Shown here one piece after another: positions 8,653 to 17,800 of a DNA stretch of 42,322 bases. Position numbers and translations under genes: made by a program. The stretch spans positions 1 through 42,322 of the forward strand of contig CAIVAT010000125.1 of assembly GCA_903903985.1 (NCBI GenBank), read 5' to 3'. How positions within the stretch are numbered: the stretch's first letter is position 1; every line of letters starts with the position of its first letter. Below the pieces are notes generated by a model. It did no database searches. It was given only the letters and a program-made list of their open reading frames with translations, and was not told the origin of the DNA. Origin of the DNA: an uncultured Bacteroidales bacterium (GTDB lineage Bacteria; Bacteroidota; Bacteroidia; Bacteroidales; FEN-979).

Positions 8653-9413
8653 GGAATCTGAAAATTTTAAGCCTGACCTTGGTGCTCACCCTGGTAACCC
8701 TTTGCGCGTTTTCATCGGCAGAGCAGTTAAACCTGGCCAAGGCAAACAAGGCCTATTCCATTGGATCATATAGTGTTGCTGCAGATCTGTATCAGAAAAT
8801 TGCCGATGCAGGATACGTTTCCCCAGAACTTTTCTACAACATGGGGAATACCTGTTTCAAAATGAATGATTATGCAAGGGCAATTCTCTGGTATGAACGT
8901 GCCAGGCGGCTTGATCCCGGAAATGAAGATATTAACTTTAACCTCAATGTAGCCAATACAAAGATTTCTGATAAAATCGAACCACTGCCGGAATTGTTTT
9001 ACAAGCGATGGTTTGGGGCCCTGGTGGAGATGTTTTCAGTGGATACCTGGGCCATGATGGGTATTTGCATGTTTATCACCGGTTTGCTTGGCCTTGTACT
9101 TTACATGGCCTCCAGGGTGCTCATCCTGCGGAAAATCGGCTTCTGGTCGGCCCTGGGGCTCTTTTTTCTCTCCTTTTTCACGCTGATATTTGCGTGGAAC
9201 GGCTACCGGTTCTCGGAATCGGCAAATGAAGCAATCGTCTTTGCACCGACCATAACAGTAAAAAGTTCTCCTGACGATCAAAGCACCGATCTTTTTGTGC
9301 TGCACGAAGGTGCAAAAGTTAAACTTCTTGACACCATCGGTGGCTGGTATGAAATCCGGATCGCCAATGGAAGTGTGGGTTGGCTCCCCAAGAGCACCCT
9401 TGAAAAGATCTGA
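8649..9413 (+). CDS. batE: BatE, TPR and SH3-domain membrane protein
   Basis: BatE is 254 residues: a signal sequence, a TPR region ('LFYNMGNTCFKMNDYARAILWYERA', about residues 55-95), two transmembrane helices (about 134-155 and 162-182), and a C-terminal bacterial SH3-like domain ('ITVKSSPDDQSTDLFVLHEGAKVKLL', split by the family's variable loop) ending 'GWLPKSTLEKI'. It is the last gene of the operon. SH3 domains of this kind often bind cell-wall or protein ligands outside the membrane. Overlap with batD implies translational coupling. Confidence 0.91.
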   Translation: MRNLKILSLTLVLTLVTLCAFSSAEQLNLAKANKAYSIGSYSVAADLYQKIADAGYVSPELFYNMGNTCFKMNDYARAILWYERARRLDPGNEDINFNLNVANTKISDKIEPLPELFYKRWFGALVEMFSVDTWAMMGICMFITGLLGLVLYMASRVLILRKIGFWSALGLFFLSFFTLIFAWNGYRFSESANEAIVFAPTITVKSSPDDQSTDLFVLHEGAKVKLLDTIGGWYEIRIANGSVGWLPKSTLEKI

Positions 9414-9463
9414 AGAAAATCCTTTCTCAGCGTTCCTTCTGCCTCTTTTAAAGAAGAAAATGA

Positions 9464-9488
9464 CCTGCAAGTAAAATAATTTTGCAGG
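9464..9488. other. Short hairpin between batE and the next gene
   Basis: CCTGCAA at 9464-9470 and TTGCAGG at 9482-9488 form a 7-bp stem with an 11-nt A+T-rich loop. It could be a weak terminator for the bat operon, but it has no clear T run, and its right arm contains the -33 TTG of the following promoter. Confidence 0.35.
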
Positions 9489-9511
9489 ATACTAATTTTA
9501 CTTTATATTTG
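9482..9511 (+). promoter_or_regulatory. Bacteroidota-type promoter for the 945-residue secreted protein
   Basis: TTG at 9482-9484, a 19-bp spacer, and TATATTTG at 9504-9511 give a close match to the phylum consensus. The 5' leader to the ATG at 9614 would be about 95 nt, long enough to carry some control. Confidence 0.75.
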
Positions 9512-9613
9512 TTCGATTAAAACAATATGGTTTTACAACCTCCTTTCGATTGATTACAGCGGGTTTAGAAAATATCATCCAACTAACATACAAGTCAACT
9601 TAACAAAATTGAT

Positions 9614-12454
9614 ATGAAAAACAGATTTTTACCAATTGGCATGATCACCATTTTCTTTGGACTGTCATTGCTTTTCTTATCTGTGTTGTCTTTTGCTGGT
9701 CAACCCGGAAATCCGGATATGCGACAATTTGATGGATCACGGTGGGAGAGTATCCGTGCCAACCAACTCACCGGCACGGTCAATCCACAGGATGTTTTTA
9801 ATGCCCGGCAGCAAGCGGATGCGATGAGGTTGAAATCCACTTCAGGCGCAATGGGCCTCAATTGGTTAAGTGTTGGCCCCGACAATTTTCCCGGCCTGGT
9901 CTGGAGTGCGATCTTCGACAATACCGATGGCACGTATTCAACGATTATTGCCGGGTCCTCTACAGGCGGAATCTGGAAATCAATCGATCTTGGCCTCACC
10001 TGGACACAAATGCCGGTAGCAAATAACCTCGTACCCAAAGTATCATCACTTGTTCAGTCTTCCGATCATAAAATTTATGCAGCGACCGGAGTTTCAACTT
10101 GTAAAACCACCAAATTCAATGGCAATGGAATTTACACTTCTCAAGACGGAAGTGAATTTTCCATCATTCCTGCGACCAGAAACAACCCTGATTTTAATGG
10201 GGTGACCAAATTGGCTGTCGATACCCGGAACGGCCATGTATACGCTGCAACCAGTGGTGGTTTGTACTTTAGCACCGATGGAACAGATTGGACCAAAATC
10301 AAATCGGGTTATGCAATGGATGTTTGTGTCAGTTCCAACGACGGTACTGTTCTTGCTGCCGTTGGAGATTCAGCATACCTGGCACTTGATGGCAACCTCA
10401 GTGCATGGGTGACCCTGACAACGGGAAAGACAACCACCCTCCCCACTTCCGGAATAGGGTGGATGACTTTTGCAATTGCTCCTTCCGATCCAAGTGTTAT
10501 GTATGCTTCTTTATCAGGATCCAACCAGAAATTATTGAACGTTTACTGCTCCACCGACAGAGGAACCACCTGGTCGGTTGTGTTTCCCAATAACCCTACT
10601 TTCGAGCCGTTTGGTACAGGCTATGGTTGCTATTCCAATACAATCGCTGTATTTCCCAATGATCCCAATAAAATCTACCTTGGTGGTTTGAACATGTGGT
10701 ATGGTCACAGAGTTCTTCCAACTGGTTACTTTAATTGGGAACAGGTGAGTTTCGGAACAATTGGAGCCCTCAGTCCCTTATTCACGCCATTGTACCATCA
10801 CACTTATATGTTTCGCCCGAAAAATGCCAGCCAGATGGTTATTGCGTCTGACGGTGGTGTGAGCCTGGCAACGATCAATGAAAACGGTGTTACGTATCAA
10901 ACCAGCAATAAAAACCTGCAATCCAGCCAGTTCAATGCACTTGCTTTTTCGGCGCAGAAAGGATATGTCATGGGTGGCGGAGAACGGATCGGAACCCTGG
11001 TAATGGGATATTTCTGCCCATCACAGGTAAATACACCATCTGATGGCTACCAGGCATACAGGACCGATGCCAGTGCCCTTGGAGACATTTATCAGCCGCA
11101 GCCAGCAAGCTATTGTGGCAACGGCAATACATGCGTGTGGTCAAGTATCGATTCTCGCATTGCAGTTTATACAAAGTACAAAGGCGTCCCGGCCATTCGC
11201 CGGCAGGATTTCACCGATATCAACAACTATAACAATTTTTCCGACGGTGTCGATAGCGTGAACTCTGCCTATATCCCCATGCGGCTCTGGGAGAGCTTCA
11301 ATTTTGCCCAGACCCACGACAGTGTCAAGGTATATGCCAGGGTTAAAACGATTCCTGCCGACACCACGGTCATGGTCGCAAGCAGCTGCAATTCTTTCCT
11401 GTTCCCCTACCATACCACAAGCCCATTGTTGTTTGGGGATAGCCTCGTTATTCCCGATCCGATCGCAAGCCGTTTCATTATTTACGGTGACTCCAATGGA
11501 ACCCGGGGAATTTACATGACCAAAGACATGCTTAAGTTCAATGTGAATCCCGAATATTTCATGCTTTTTAAAGACAAGGTCACAAATGATCCGGTTACTG
11601 CATTGAATGTTTCAGCAGATCTCAACTATGTTTGGGCTGGAACCAGCAAGGGCCGCCTGGTGCGCCTTTACGGACTGATCAATGTTTACGATTCCGCAAC
11701 AGGCAATGTTTCCAGTTCTCAATGCGTTATGGTGGATACAGTTTATGCCAATACACCCTTTGTTGGCCGTGCGGTCACTTCCATTTCGATCGACCCGAAA
11801 AATTCAAACCGGGTGATGGTAACCCTTGGAAATTATGGAAACCAGGATTATGTTTATTATTCACAGAATGGCAACGACCCATCTCCTGTCTTCACCTCGA
11901 TACAGAGCAACCTGCCGAAGTCCCCGGTCTATAGCGGTTTGCTTGAAATGCATGGCGGCAATGCTATCTTAGGAACAGATCTCGGGGTGTTTACCACCAC
12001 AACCCTGAACTCAGCTTCGCCTCAATGGGCTGCCGACATGCAGAATATTGGCGATGTGGCAGTTACCGACATCCAGCAGCAGGTATTGCGCGATTATCAC
12101 ATCCTTAACTATGGAGTGATCTATCTTGCATCATACGGGCGTGGAATATGGATGGATACCACATATTATTCCCCGGTTGGCATTGAGCCTGTTCCGGGCA
12201 ATATAAGGGTAAACGGTTTGTTAAAGCTGAATCCAAACCCCGTAAAAGATTACCTGACCGTTTCATACACAAATGAACATTCCGGGAACCTCATCCTATC
12301 GGTCTATGACCTCAACGGCCGGCTTGTCATCAGTAGTACATATGGAAATCAACCGAAAGGAACTTTTACTGCCTCGGTTAATTTAAGCAGTCTTTCACAT
12401 GGCACCTACATTGTGAAAATCGGTGACAGCCAGGTGAAGATCGTCAAGCTTTAA
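9614..12454 (+). CDS. Large secreted beta-propeller (BNR/VPS10-like) protein with type IX sorting domain
   Basis: This is a 946-residue exported protein with a signal peptide (MITIFFGLSLLFLSVLSFAG). It contains repeated BNR/Asp-box motifs of the S-x-D-x-G-x-T-W kind: SIDLGLTW, STDGTDW and STDRGTTW. These predict a sialidase/VPS10-type beta-propeller running through much of the chain. The C-terminal 80 residues are a type A Por secretion sorting domain ('LNPNPVKDYLTVSY', 'LSVYDLNGRLV', 'GTYIVKIGDSQVKIVKL'), so export through the type IX system to the cell surface or medium is expected. No catalytic sialidase residues could be assigned, so a binding or structural role is as likely as an enzyme. 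It has its own promoter and a strong terminator. Confidence 0.85.
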   Translation: MKNRFLPIGMITIFFGLSLLFLSVLSFAGQPGNPDMRQFDGSRWESIRANQLTGTVNPQDVFNARQQADAMRLKSTSGAMGLNWLSVGPDNFPGLVWSAIFDNTDGTYSTIIAGSSTGGIWKSIDLGLTWTQMPVANNLVPKVSSLVQSSDHKIYAATGVSTCKTTKFNGNGIYTSQDGSEFSIIPATRNNPDFNGVTKLAVDTRNGHVYAATSGGLYFSTDGTDWTKIKSGYAMDVCVSSNDGTVLAAVGDSAYLALDGNLSAWVTLTTGKTTTLPTSGIGWMTFAIAPSDPSVMYASLSGSNQKLLNVYCSTDRGTTWSVVFPNNPTFEPFGTGYGCYSNTIAVFPNDPNKIYLGGLNMWYGHRVLPTGYFNWEQVSFGTIGALSPLFTPLYHHTYMFRPKNASQMVIASDGGVSLATINENGVTYQTSNKNLQSSQFNALAFSAQKGYVMGGGERIGTLVMGYFCPSQVNTPSDGYQAYRTDASALGDIYQPQPASYCGNGNTCVWSSIDSRIAVYTKYKGVPAIRRQDFTDINNYNNFSDGVDSVNSAYIPMRLWESFNFAQTHDSVKVYARVKTIPADTTVMVASSCNSFLFPYHTTSPLLFGDSLVIPDPIASRFIIYGDSNGTRGIYMTKDMLKFNVNPEYFMLFKDKVTNDPVTALNVSADLNYVWAGTSKGRLVRLYGLINVYDSATGNVSSSQCVMVDTVYANTPFVGRAVTSISIDPKNSNRVMVTLGNYGNQDYVYYSQNGNDPSPVFTSIQSNLPKSPVYSGLLEMHGGNAILGTDLGVFTTTTLNSASPQWAADMQNIGDVAVTDIQQQVLRDYHILNYGVIYLASYGRGIWMDTTYYSPVGIEPVPGNIRVNGLLKLNPNPVKDYLTVSYTNEHSGNLILSVYDLNGRLVISSTYGNQPKGTFTASVNLSSLSHGTYIVKIGDSQVKIVKL

Positions 12455-12481
12455 TATCCTGTACTGATTGAGAAAAACAAA

Positions 12482-12507
12482 GAAGGCTGCTCATACGGGC
12501 AGCCTTC
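12482..12507. terminator. Bidirectional intrinsic terminator
   Basis: GAAGGCTGC (12482-12490) and GCAGCCTTC (12499-12507) form a perfect 9-bp stem with an 8-nt loop, flanked by A-rich sequence on the left and TT-rich sequence on the right. It lies between the convergent secreted-protein gene and pyrE and can serve both. Confidence 0.85.
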
Positions 12508-12515
12508 CTTCATTA

Positions 12516-13145
12516 TTAACTGAGTGATTTTTTGAAATCCTGAAGAACTTTGATATCATCCTGGGAGATGAAGCCGATTTCAAGCGCTTTCTGAATAAGG
12601 TGGTCGTAATCCGTCAGGGTAATAAGGGTGCAATCGTCATCTTTGAATGCCTTCTCCGCTTTTGGCAGGTTGTAGGTAAATATGGCCATCATTCCTTTTA
12701 CATTGCAACCAGCAGCACGCAATGCCTTTACCGCACCAAGGCTGGAACCCCCGGTAGAGATAAGATCTTCAACAACCACAATGCGCTGACCATCGCGAAC
12801 CTCTCCTTCAATCTGGTTGGTAAGCCCGTGCTCTTTCTTTTCGCTGCGTACATATGAAAATGGAAGGCCAAGCTCCTGTGCTACGAGGACTCCCTGGGCG
12901 ATGCCACCGGTTGCAACCCCTGAAATGGCTTCCGGCTCAAAATTACTGTCTTCAATTGCCTTTACAAAATGCTGGCGTATAAAGGTGCGGATCTCAGGAT
13001 AGGAAAGGGTGATCCGGTTGTCGCAATAAATCGGCGATTTGATTCCGGATGCCCAGGTGAATAACTCTTTGGGGCTGAGTTTCACTGCTTTGATTTTAAG
13101 AAGCAGTTCGGCAGTCTTCAATGCAATGTCTTTGTTATAGATCAT
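12516..13145 (-). CDS. pyrE: Orotate phosphoribosyltransferase
   Basis: The enzyme joins orotate to PRPP to make orotidine 5'-monophosphate, the penultimate step of UMP synthesis. The protein is 209 residues, normal for the family. The PRPP-binding motif VVVEDLISTGGSS is at about residues 123-135. The flexible catalytic loop is 'SEKKEHG' (about 101-107), with its essential lysine. 'SPIYCDNR' near the N terminus helps bind orotate. It is divergent from a Nudix gene, an arrangement common in Bacteroidota. No other pyrimidine-pathway gene of certain function is in the window. Confidence 0.95.
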   Translation of the reverse strand: MIYNKDIALKTAELLLKIKAVKLSPKELFTWASGIKSPIYCDNRITLSYPEIRTFIRQHFVKAIEDSNFEPEAISGVATGGIAQGVLVAQELGLPFSYVRSEKKEHGLTNQIEGEVRDGQRIVVVEDLISTGGSSLGAVKALRAAGCNVKGMMAIFTYNLPKAEKAFKDDDCTLITLTDYDHLIQKALEIGFISQDDIKVLQDFKKSLS

Positions 13146-13170
13146 AAAGTATTTTACGTTTATTCAGAGG

Positions 13171-13178
13171 CAAAGATA
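13171..13178 (-). promoter_or_regulatory. Candidate -7 element for pyrE
   Basis: On the minus strand the sequence reads TATCTTTG, a match to TAnnTTTG, about 25 bp before the pyrE ATG. A well-spaced TTG at -33 was not found, so only the -7 box is supported. Confidence 0.4.
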
Positions 13179-13249
13179 ACAAAAATGAAGCAACTGCCTG
13201 ATCCCGGGGTTTTGAAAAAACGTAATTTTGCACGGTAAATTTTCAATCA

Positions 13250-13906
13250 ATGAAAATATTTTTGAATGAGCGTACCATTCAGTTCCACGCTTCCCCTCCG
13301 GAAAATTTAATGCCAACCGACCTGGTGATTGAATACACATCGGCCGAAAAACTGAAAGAAGCCTGGGCGGAATTCAAACGGCATGAAAAATACTTTAATT
13401 TTCTGATCATCGAACCGGGATTCCAGATGCAGAACACTTCACCCGCGTTTTCATCGTTTGGTTCGTTTTTTAAAGTTATTATTGCAGCAGGCGGGCTGGT
13501 TAAAAATGAAAAAGGAGAGTATCTGTTTATTCATCGTCTCGGATTCTGGGATTTACCAAAAGGTAAAATTGACAAGAAGGATTTATCAGGCAAGGGTCAA
13601 CCAGATGATGATCCATCACCGACCCGTCGTGCCGCCATCCGCGAGGTAAAGGAAGAGACGGGCCTTCAAAAGGTTGTGATTACGAAAGAACTGGCTTCGA
13701 CCTGGCATATTTATACGGTAAAAGAGAGAGAGATCCTGAAAGAGACACGTTGGTTTGAAATGGCGGCTGACTCCGGGCAAACATTAAAACCGCAGACCAG
13801 TGAAGGAATTTTCCTGGTGAAGTGGACCCCACCTGGGACTATCCATTGTATTTTGTCGCATACGTATGGGTCCATCCGCGAACTCGTGCTGGAGGAGGTT
13901 TTTTAA
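13250..13906 (+). CDS. Nudix hydrolase with an insertion in the Nudix box
   Basis: This is a 218-residue protein with an N-terminal domain of about 70 residues typical of Bacteroidota Nudix proteins and a C-terminal Nudix fold. The box starts normally ('GFWDLPKGKID') and ends normally ('AAIREVKEETGL', metal ligands in REVKEE, about residues 131-136). Between them lies an extra loop (DLSGKGQPDDDPSP region). The distance from the first box Gly to the Arg of RE is 26 residues rather than the usual 14, so about 12 residues are inserted. The metal-binding Glu cluster is intact, so hydrolysis of a nucleoside-diphosphate-linked substrate is plausible. The substrate is unknown. A -7-like TAATTTTG lies at 13223-13230. 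Confidence 0.88.
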   Translation: MKIFLNERTIQFHASPPENLMPTDLVIEYTSAEKLKEAWAEFKRHEKYFNFLIIEPGFQMQNTSPAFSSFGSFFKVIIAAGGLVKNEKGEYLFIHRLGFWDLPKGKIDKKDLSGKGQPDDDPSPTRRAAIREVKEETGLQKVVITKELASTWHIYTVKEREILKETRWFEMAADSGQTLKPQTSEGIFLVKWTPPGTIHCILSHTYGSIRELVLEEVF

Positions 13907-13931
13907 CCTTATTTGTTCAATGAACGGCCGA

Positions 13932-14618
13932 TTATTCCGGATCGGCCTGAAACCGGAAGCCAAGGCGTTTCCCGGTTGATATTGACATTGCATCAAGTGT
14001 TGTTTGCATTTCGGCAACAGTTACCTCCTTGATGTTGTCGTATGGGGGAGTTAAAAGATCAAAATTCAGGGTGTACATGATTGACGAGTGGATAACCGTC
14101 CGAATCGCTTTCTGATCAAGTACGTTGCCGGTAAAGTTGTTGTAAAGGAGACCGATCTCGCGTTTCCCTTCCGTAAAATAATGCTGTTCCCGGTTCACGA
14201 AAACCCGGCCAATGCAATAGCCGATGTCATTGGTCCTGTTATATTTGAATGAATCGGCCAGGAAGTTGAAGATGTGAATGATCCCGCAATAGGAACGGTT
14301 TTTATCCTCCCGTATATAACTGCTTTTCATCACCAGGTGGTCGCGGGGAATTTCGAAAACATTGGAATGCATGAAGAAAATAAGGATGTCGGAACCGAAT
14401 TTGAGTTGAAACTCAAAAGCGCTCCGGTCACTGTATTCAAATAGGATCGGGAACCGGGACTTTCTCATTTTTAATTTGTTGGCATTGATAAATTCTTCAC
14501 TTTCACGTTTAAACGAGTTAAATACGTCAAGTGTTTTGTGATAAACCTCCTGTTTCAGGCTGCTCTTTTCAATAATTGCCCTGGATAGTGATTTCGAATG
14601 TGGGATGGATTGCGTCAT
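13932..14618 (-). CDS. Conserved Bacteroidota hypothetical protein
   Basis: This protein of about 228 residues belongs to a family recognisable from Bacteroidota genomes, often near Nudix/pyrE genes. It has no signal peptide or membrane segment. Conserved-looking blocks include 'SLSRAIIEKSSLKQEVYHKT', 'ILIFFMHSNVFEIPRDH', 'CGIIHIFNFLADSFKYNR', 'DIGYCIGRVFVNRE' and a C-terminal 'GKRLGFRFQ'. No catalytic motif is recognised and no function is proposed. The frame is open upstream to ATG 14669, but the ATG at 14618 gives the family-like N terminus (MTQSIPHSKSLSR). It converges on the Nudix gene with a 25-bp gap. Confidence 0.75.
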   Translation of the reverse strand: MTQSIPHSKSLSRAIIEKSSLKQEVYHKTLDVFNSFKRESEEFINANKLKMRKSRFPILFEYSDRSAFEFQLKFGSDILIFFMHSNVFEIPRDHLVMKSSYIREDKNRSYCGIIHIFNFLADSFKYNRTNDIGYCIGRVFVNREQHYFTEGKREIGLLYNNFTGNVLDQKAIRTVIHSSIMYTLNFDLLTPPYDNIKEVTVAEMQTTLDAMSISTGKRLGFRFQADPE

Positions 14619-14825
14619 AAGATTGGATTCAGTGTATACAAAAATAGGAATTAATTCCCCATGAAACACTCCGGCAGGCAGGTAAAGAATGGAACTTGCC
14701 TGAATGCTGGTGTGGTGTTAAAGGATGATTATAATTTTCATTTTTATCAACCGATAAATAGCGGGGATGTTCATAAATGGGCCAGAATCATCATTGAGAT
14801 TCCCCCTGTTTTGGTGAAAAAGAAC

Positions 14826-14833
14826 TAATTTTG
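14826..14833 (+). promoter_or_regulatory. Candidate -7 element for the cohesin/PKD protein
   Basis: TAATTTTG matches TAnnTTTG and lies about 20 bp upstream of the ATG at 14854. A TTG with correct spacing is not evident, so this is tentative. The rest of the 14619-14853 intergenic stretch shows nothing else that can be named. Confidence 0.4.
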
Positions 14834-14853
14834 AAGACAAAATAAAAGATCAA

Positions 14854-17800
14854 ATGATGAAAAAAGCCTGGTTAATGATCCTTATTACGCTTTTCGCTGC
14901 TGCTTCTGGTTTTTCACAGTGCCCGATTGTAAAGGTCTCTGATATAATGGCGCCACCGGGGGCGGTGTCTGTTCCTGTTGAAATGCTGAACTTTAACCAG
15001 GATGTCAATTCCTTTGAATTTCACATTACTTTTAATGATACCCTCCTCAATTTTATATCTGTTGAAAACATAGCCCCTGCATTCACTGCCGGTTCACTTG
15101 TATCAAACATTACAGGCAACACCATCAACATAACCTGGTTTGCTGCTGGCACAGGTTTCATCCCCAATGGACAGGTATTTGACCTGAAATTCAATTATAT
15201 TGGCGGTTTTTGTTCTGATCTTGCATTGGCTGGTTCTGTTTCTGCTACCAATGTCTCCTGGATGCCGGGATCAGTTTGTGAAAGTACACCTGAAGGAATC
15301 GTTTCCCTGGGAACGCAGACAGCTCCTTCAAACTCTACAGTAACCATTCCGTTGCATTTCAGCGGATCCGGATTCAATGACGTCACGGCTTTTCACCTTA
15401 ACCTAAGCTATGATCCGGCCAAGCTGATTTACATCGGATTGGCTAATCCTGTTGCCGGTATTTCCGTAACCAACAGTGCTGGTAATCTTAGCCTTACCTA
15501 CACGAGCTTCATTGGCCCTCAGAATTGGACCGGCACTGACATCGCCGGAATAAAATTCAACTACGCCGGGGTCTCATCAACAGATGTTTGTTTTAAGCCA
15601 GGCAGCTATGTTGCTGACGTTTTCGCCGTCAAAATCCCGACCGGTTTTACATGTGGACAAGTCGATCCGGCGGCAAGCAATTCCACCCTTGAACTGGGTG
15701 AAATTACTGCATTCCCCGGACAGGCAGTTACCGTTCCGGTTACAGCAAACAATGTTGGCAGCGTCCAGGGAATTGAAATGCACGTCAGATATGATATGAC
15801 TAAACTGACCTATACAGGGTTTACGGCACAGCAACTTACCAACTGGATTGCCGGTCCCAATACCGGGCCTGAATTAACATTTACCTGGCTTGGTTTTGGC
15901 CCTCCCGCTACAATATCAGATGGTAATCTGTTATCCCTGAATTTTATTTACAATGGATGCGGTTGCACGCAGACCGAATTTGTTGCCGGAAGTGTTGTTA
16001 CCAGTCCGAATCTCACACAGCTTAATGCCAACTGGTTACCGGGAAGTATTTGTCCTGCACCAAGCAGCCGGCAGGCCATCATAGGAACTGTTACACAATG
16101 TGAATCAGGTGTTTGTGTGCCTGTGACTTTCAGCAATGTCGATCAGATGAACGCATTTCACTTTAACATTGGATTTGACCAGGACAAACTGGATTTTACA
16201 GGGCTGGAAAATGTCAATCCGCTGTTGACTGGCCTCAGCGTGAGTTCTGCCGGCTCTGACCCGGTGATCATTTCATGGATGTCGGCCGCTCCCGTGAATG
16301 CAAATGGAGTTGTTTTTTGCATGAAATTCAATGTTCATGGAGATAGCCCGGTCACCTTCAATTGCGGGTCATCCATTGAAAATGCCGTGCCGCAAACCCT
16401 GCCCGTTCAATATGTCGATGGCATGGTTGATTGCAATTTGGACCCTGTTTTGTGTGTCGGCAGGATCAGTGCTGACCAGACAATTTGTGCGGGTACCCTG
16501 CCGGCCATGTTGGCAGGTGTTGCTCCGTTCAATGGATCTGCACCGACATATCAATGGCAGAATTCGCTGGACAACAGTGTTTTTATCAGCATCGATGGTG
16601 CTACTGCCCTGAATTATCAGCCAGGCGCCCTGACAGCAACAACATACTACCGGTTGATGCAGGATGCCACCGGAACAAGCGGCGGCCCGCTGCCAACCAA
16701 TGTTGCAACGATTACTGTCCATCCTACGGTTGTCCCCGGAACCCTCAGCGCCCCACAGACAATTTGTACGGGCACTGCTCCTGCTCCTGTTTGCGGTTCA
16801 GCTCCCTTGAATGGAACCGACCCAATATATGTATGGCAGCGTTCGCTTACCGGCATCAGCACTGATTTCCAGGATATCAATGAGGCAACCGGGATCTGCT
16901 ATCAACCCGGACCGCTGACAGCCACCACCTATTACCGGCAGTTGCAGCAGGCCGGAGGAACCTGTGGCGAACTTCCAACAAATGTTGTTGCGATCACTGT
17001 AAGTCCGTACCCTGTTCCTGCCATTGAAGGACCTCCTTCAGTTTGTTTAGGAGCTGGTTCGGTATATACAACGCAGGCTGGCGGATCAGGCTATGTTTGG
17101 ACCATCACGGGAGGTACCATCAATTCCGGACAGGGAACCGATGCAATCAATGTCACCTGGGATGCAGTTGGTCTGCAGGGTTTAACGGTCACCTTTACCA
17201 ATGCTGCAGGATGTTCCGCCATCGCTCCCGGCACATTGAACATAACAGTCAATGCCAACCCTGTTCCAACCATTGAAGGTCCTGTTTCAGTTTGTATCGG
17301 AACAGCTTCGAACTACACGACCCAGGCTGGCGGAACAGGCTATGTTTGGACAATCACTGGGGGTACCATCAATTCCGGGCATGGAACCGAGGCAATCAAT
17401 GTTACCTGGGATGCAGTTGGCACGCAGATGTTAACTGTCACCTTTATCAATGCCGCCGGCTGTTCTGCCATAGCCCCCGGAACGATGGATGTGATAGTCA
17501 ACCCAAACCCCGTTCCAATCATTGAAGGGCCTGATTTCGTTTGTAGCGGTGCGGATCTGAGCTATACAACGCAGGCTGGTGGATCGGGATATCTGTGGGC
17601 AATCACAGGGGGTGCCATCAATTCCGGACAGGGAACCAATGCCATCCATGTAACCTGGGATGCAGTTGGCATGCAGATATTAACCGTCACCTTTGTCAAT
17701 GCCTTCGGATGTCAGGCCGTTGCCCCAGGCATCATGAATGTATCAGTCAACCCCAGCCCCGTTCCAACCATTGCAGGGCCTCTTTCAGCTTGTATCGGGG

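Noticed and set aside
13926..13947. GGCCGAT/ATCGGCC hairpin between the Nudix gene and its convergent neighbour
   Set aside because: The 7-bp stem lies over the stop codon of the minus-strand gene and has no T run on either side, so a terminator call is not supported.
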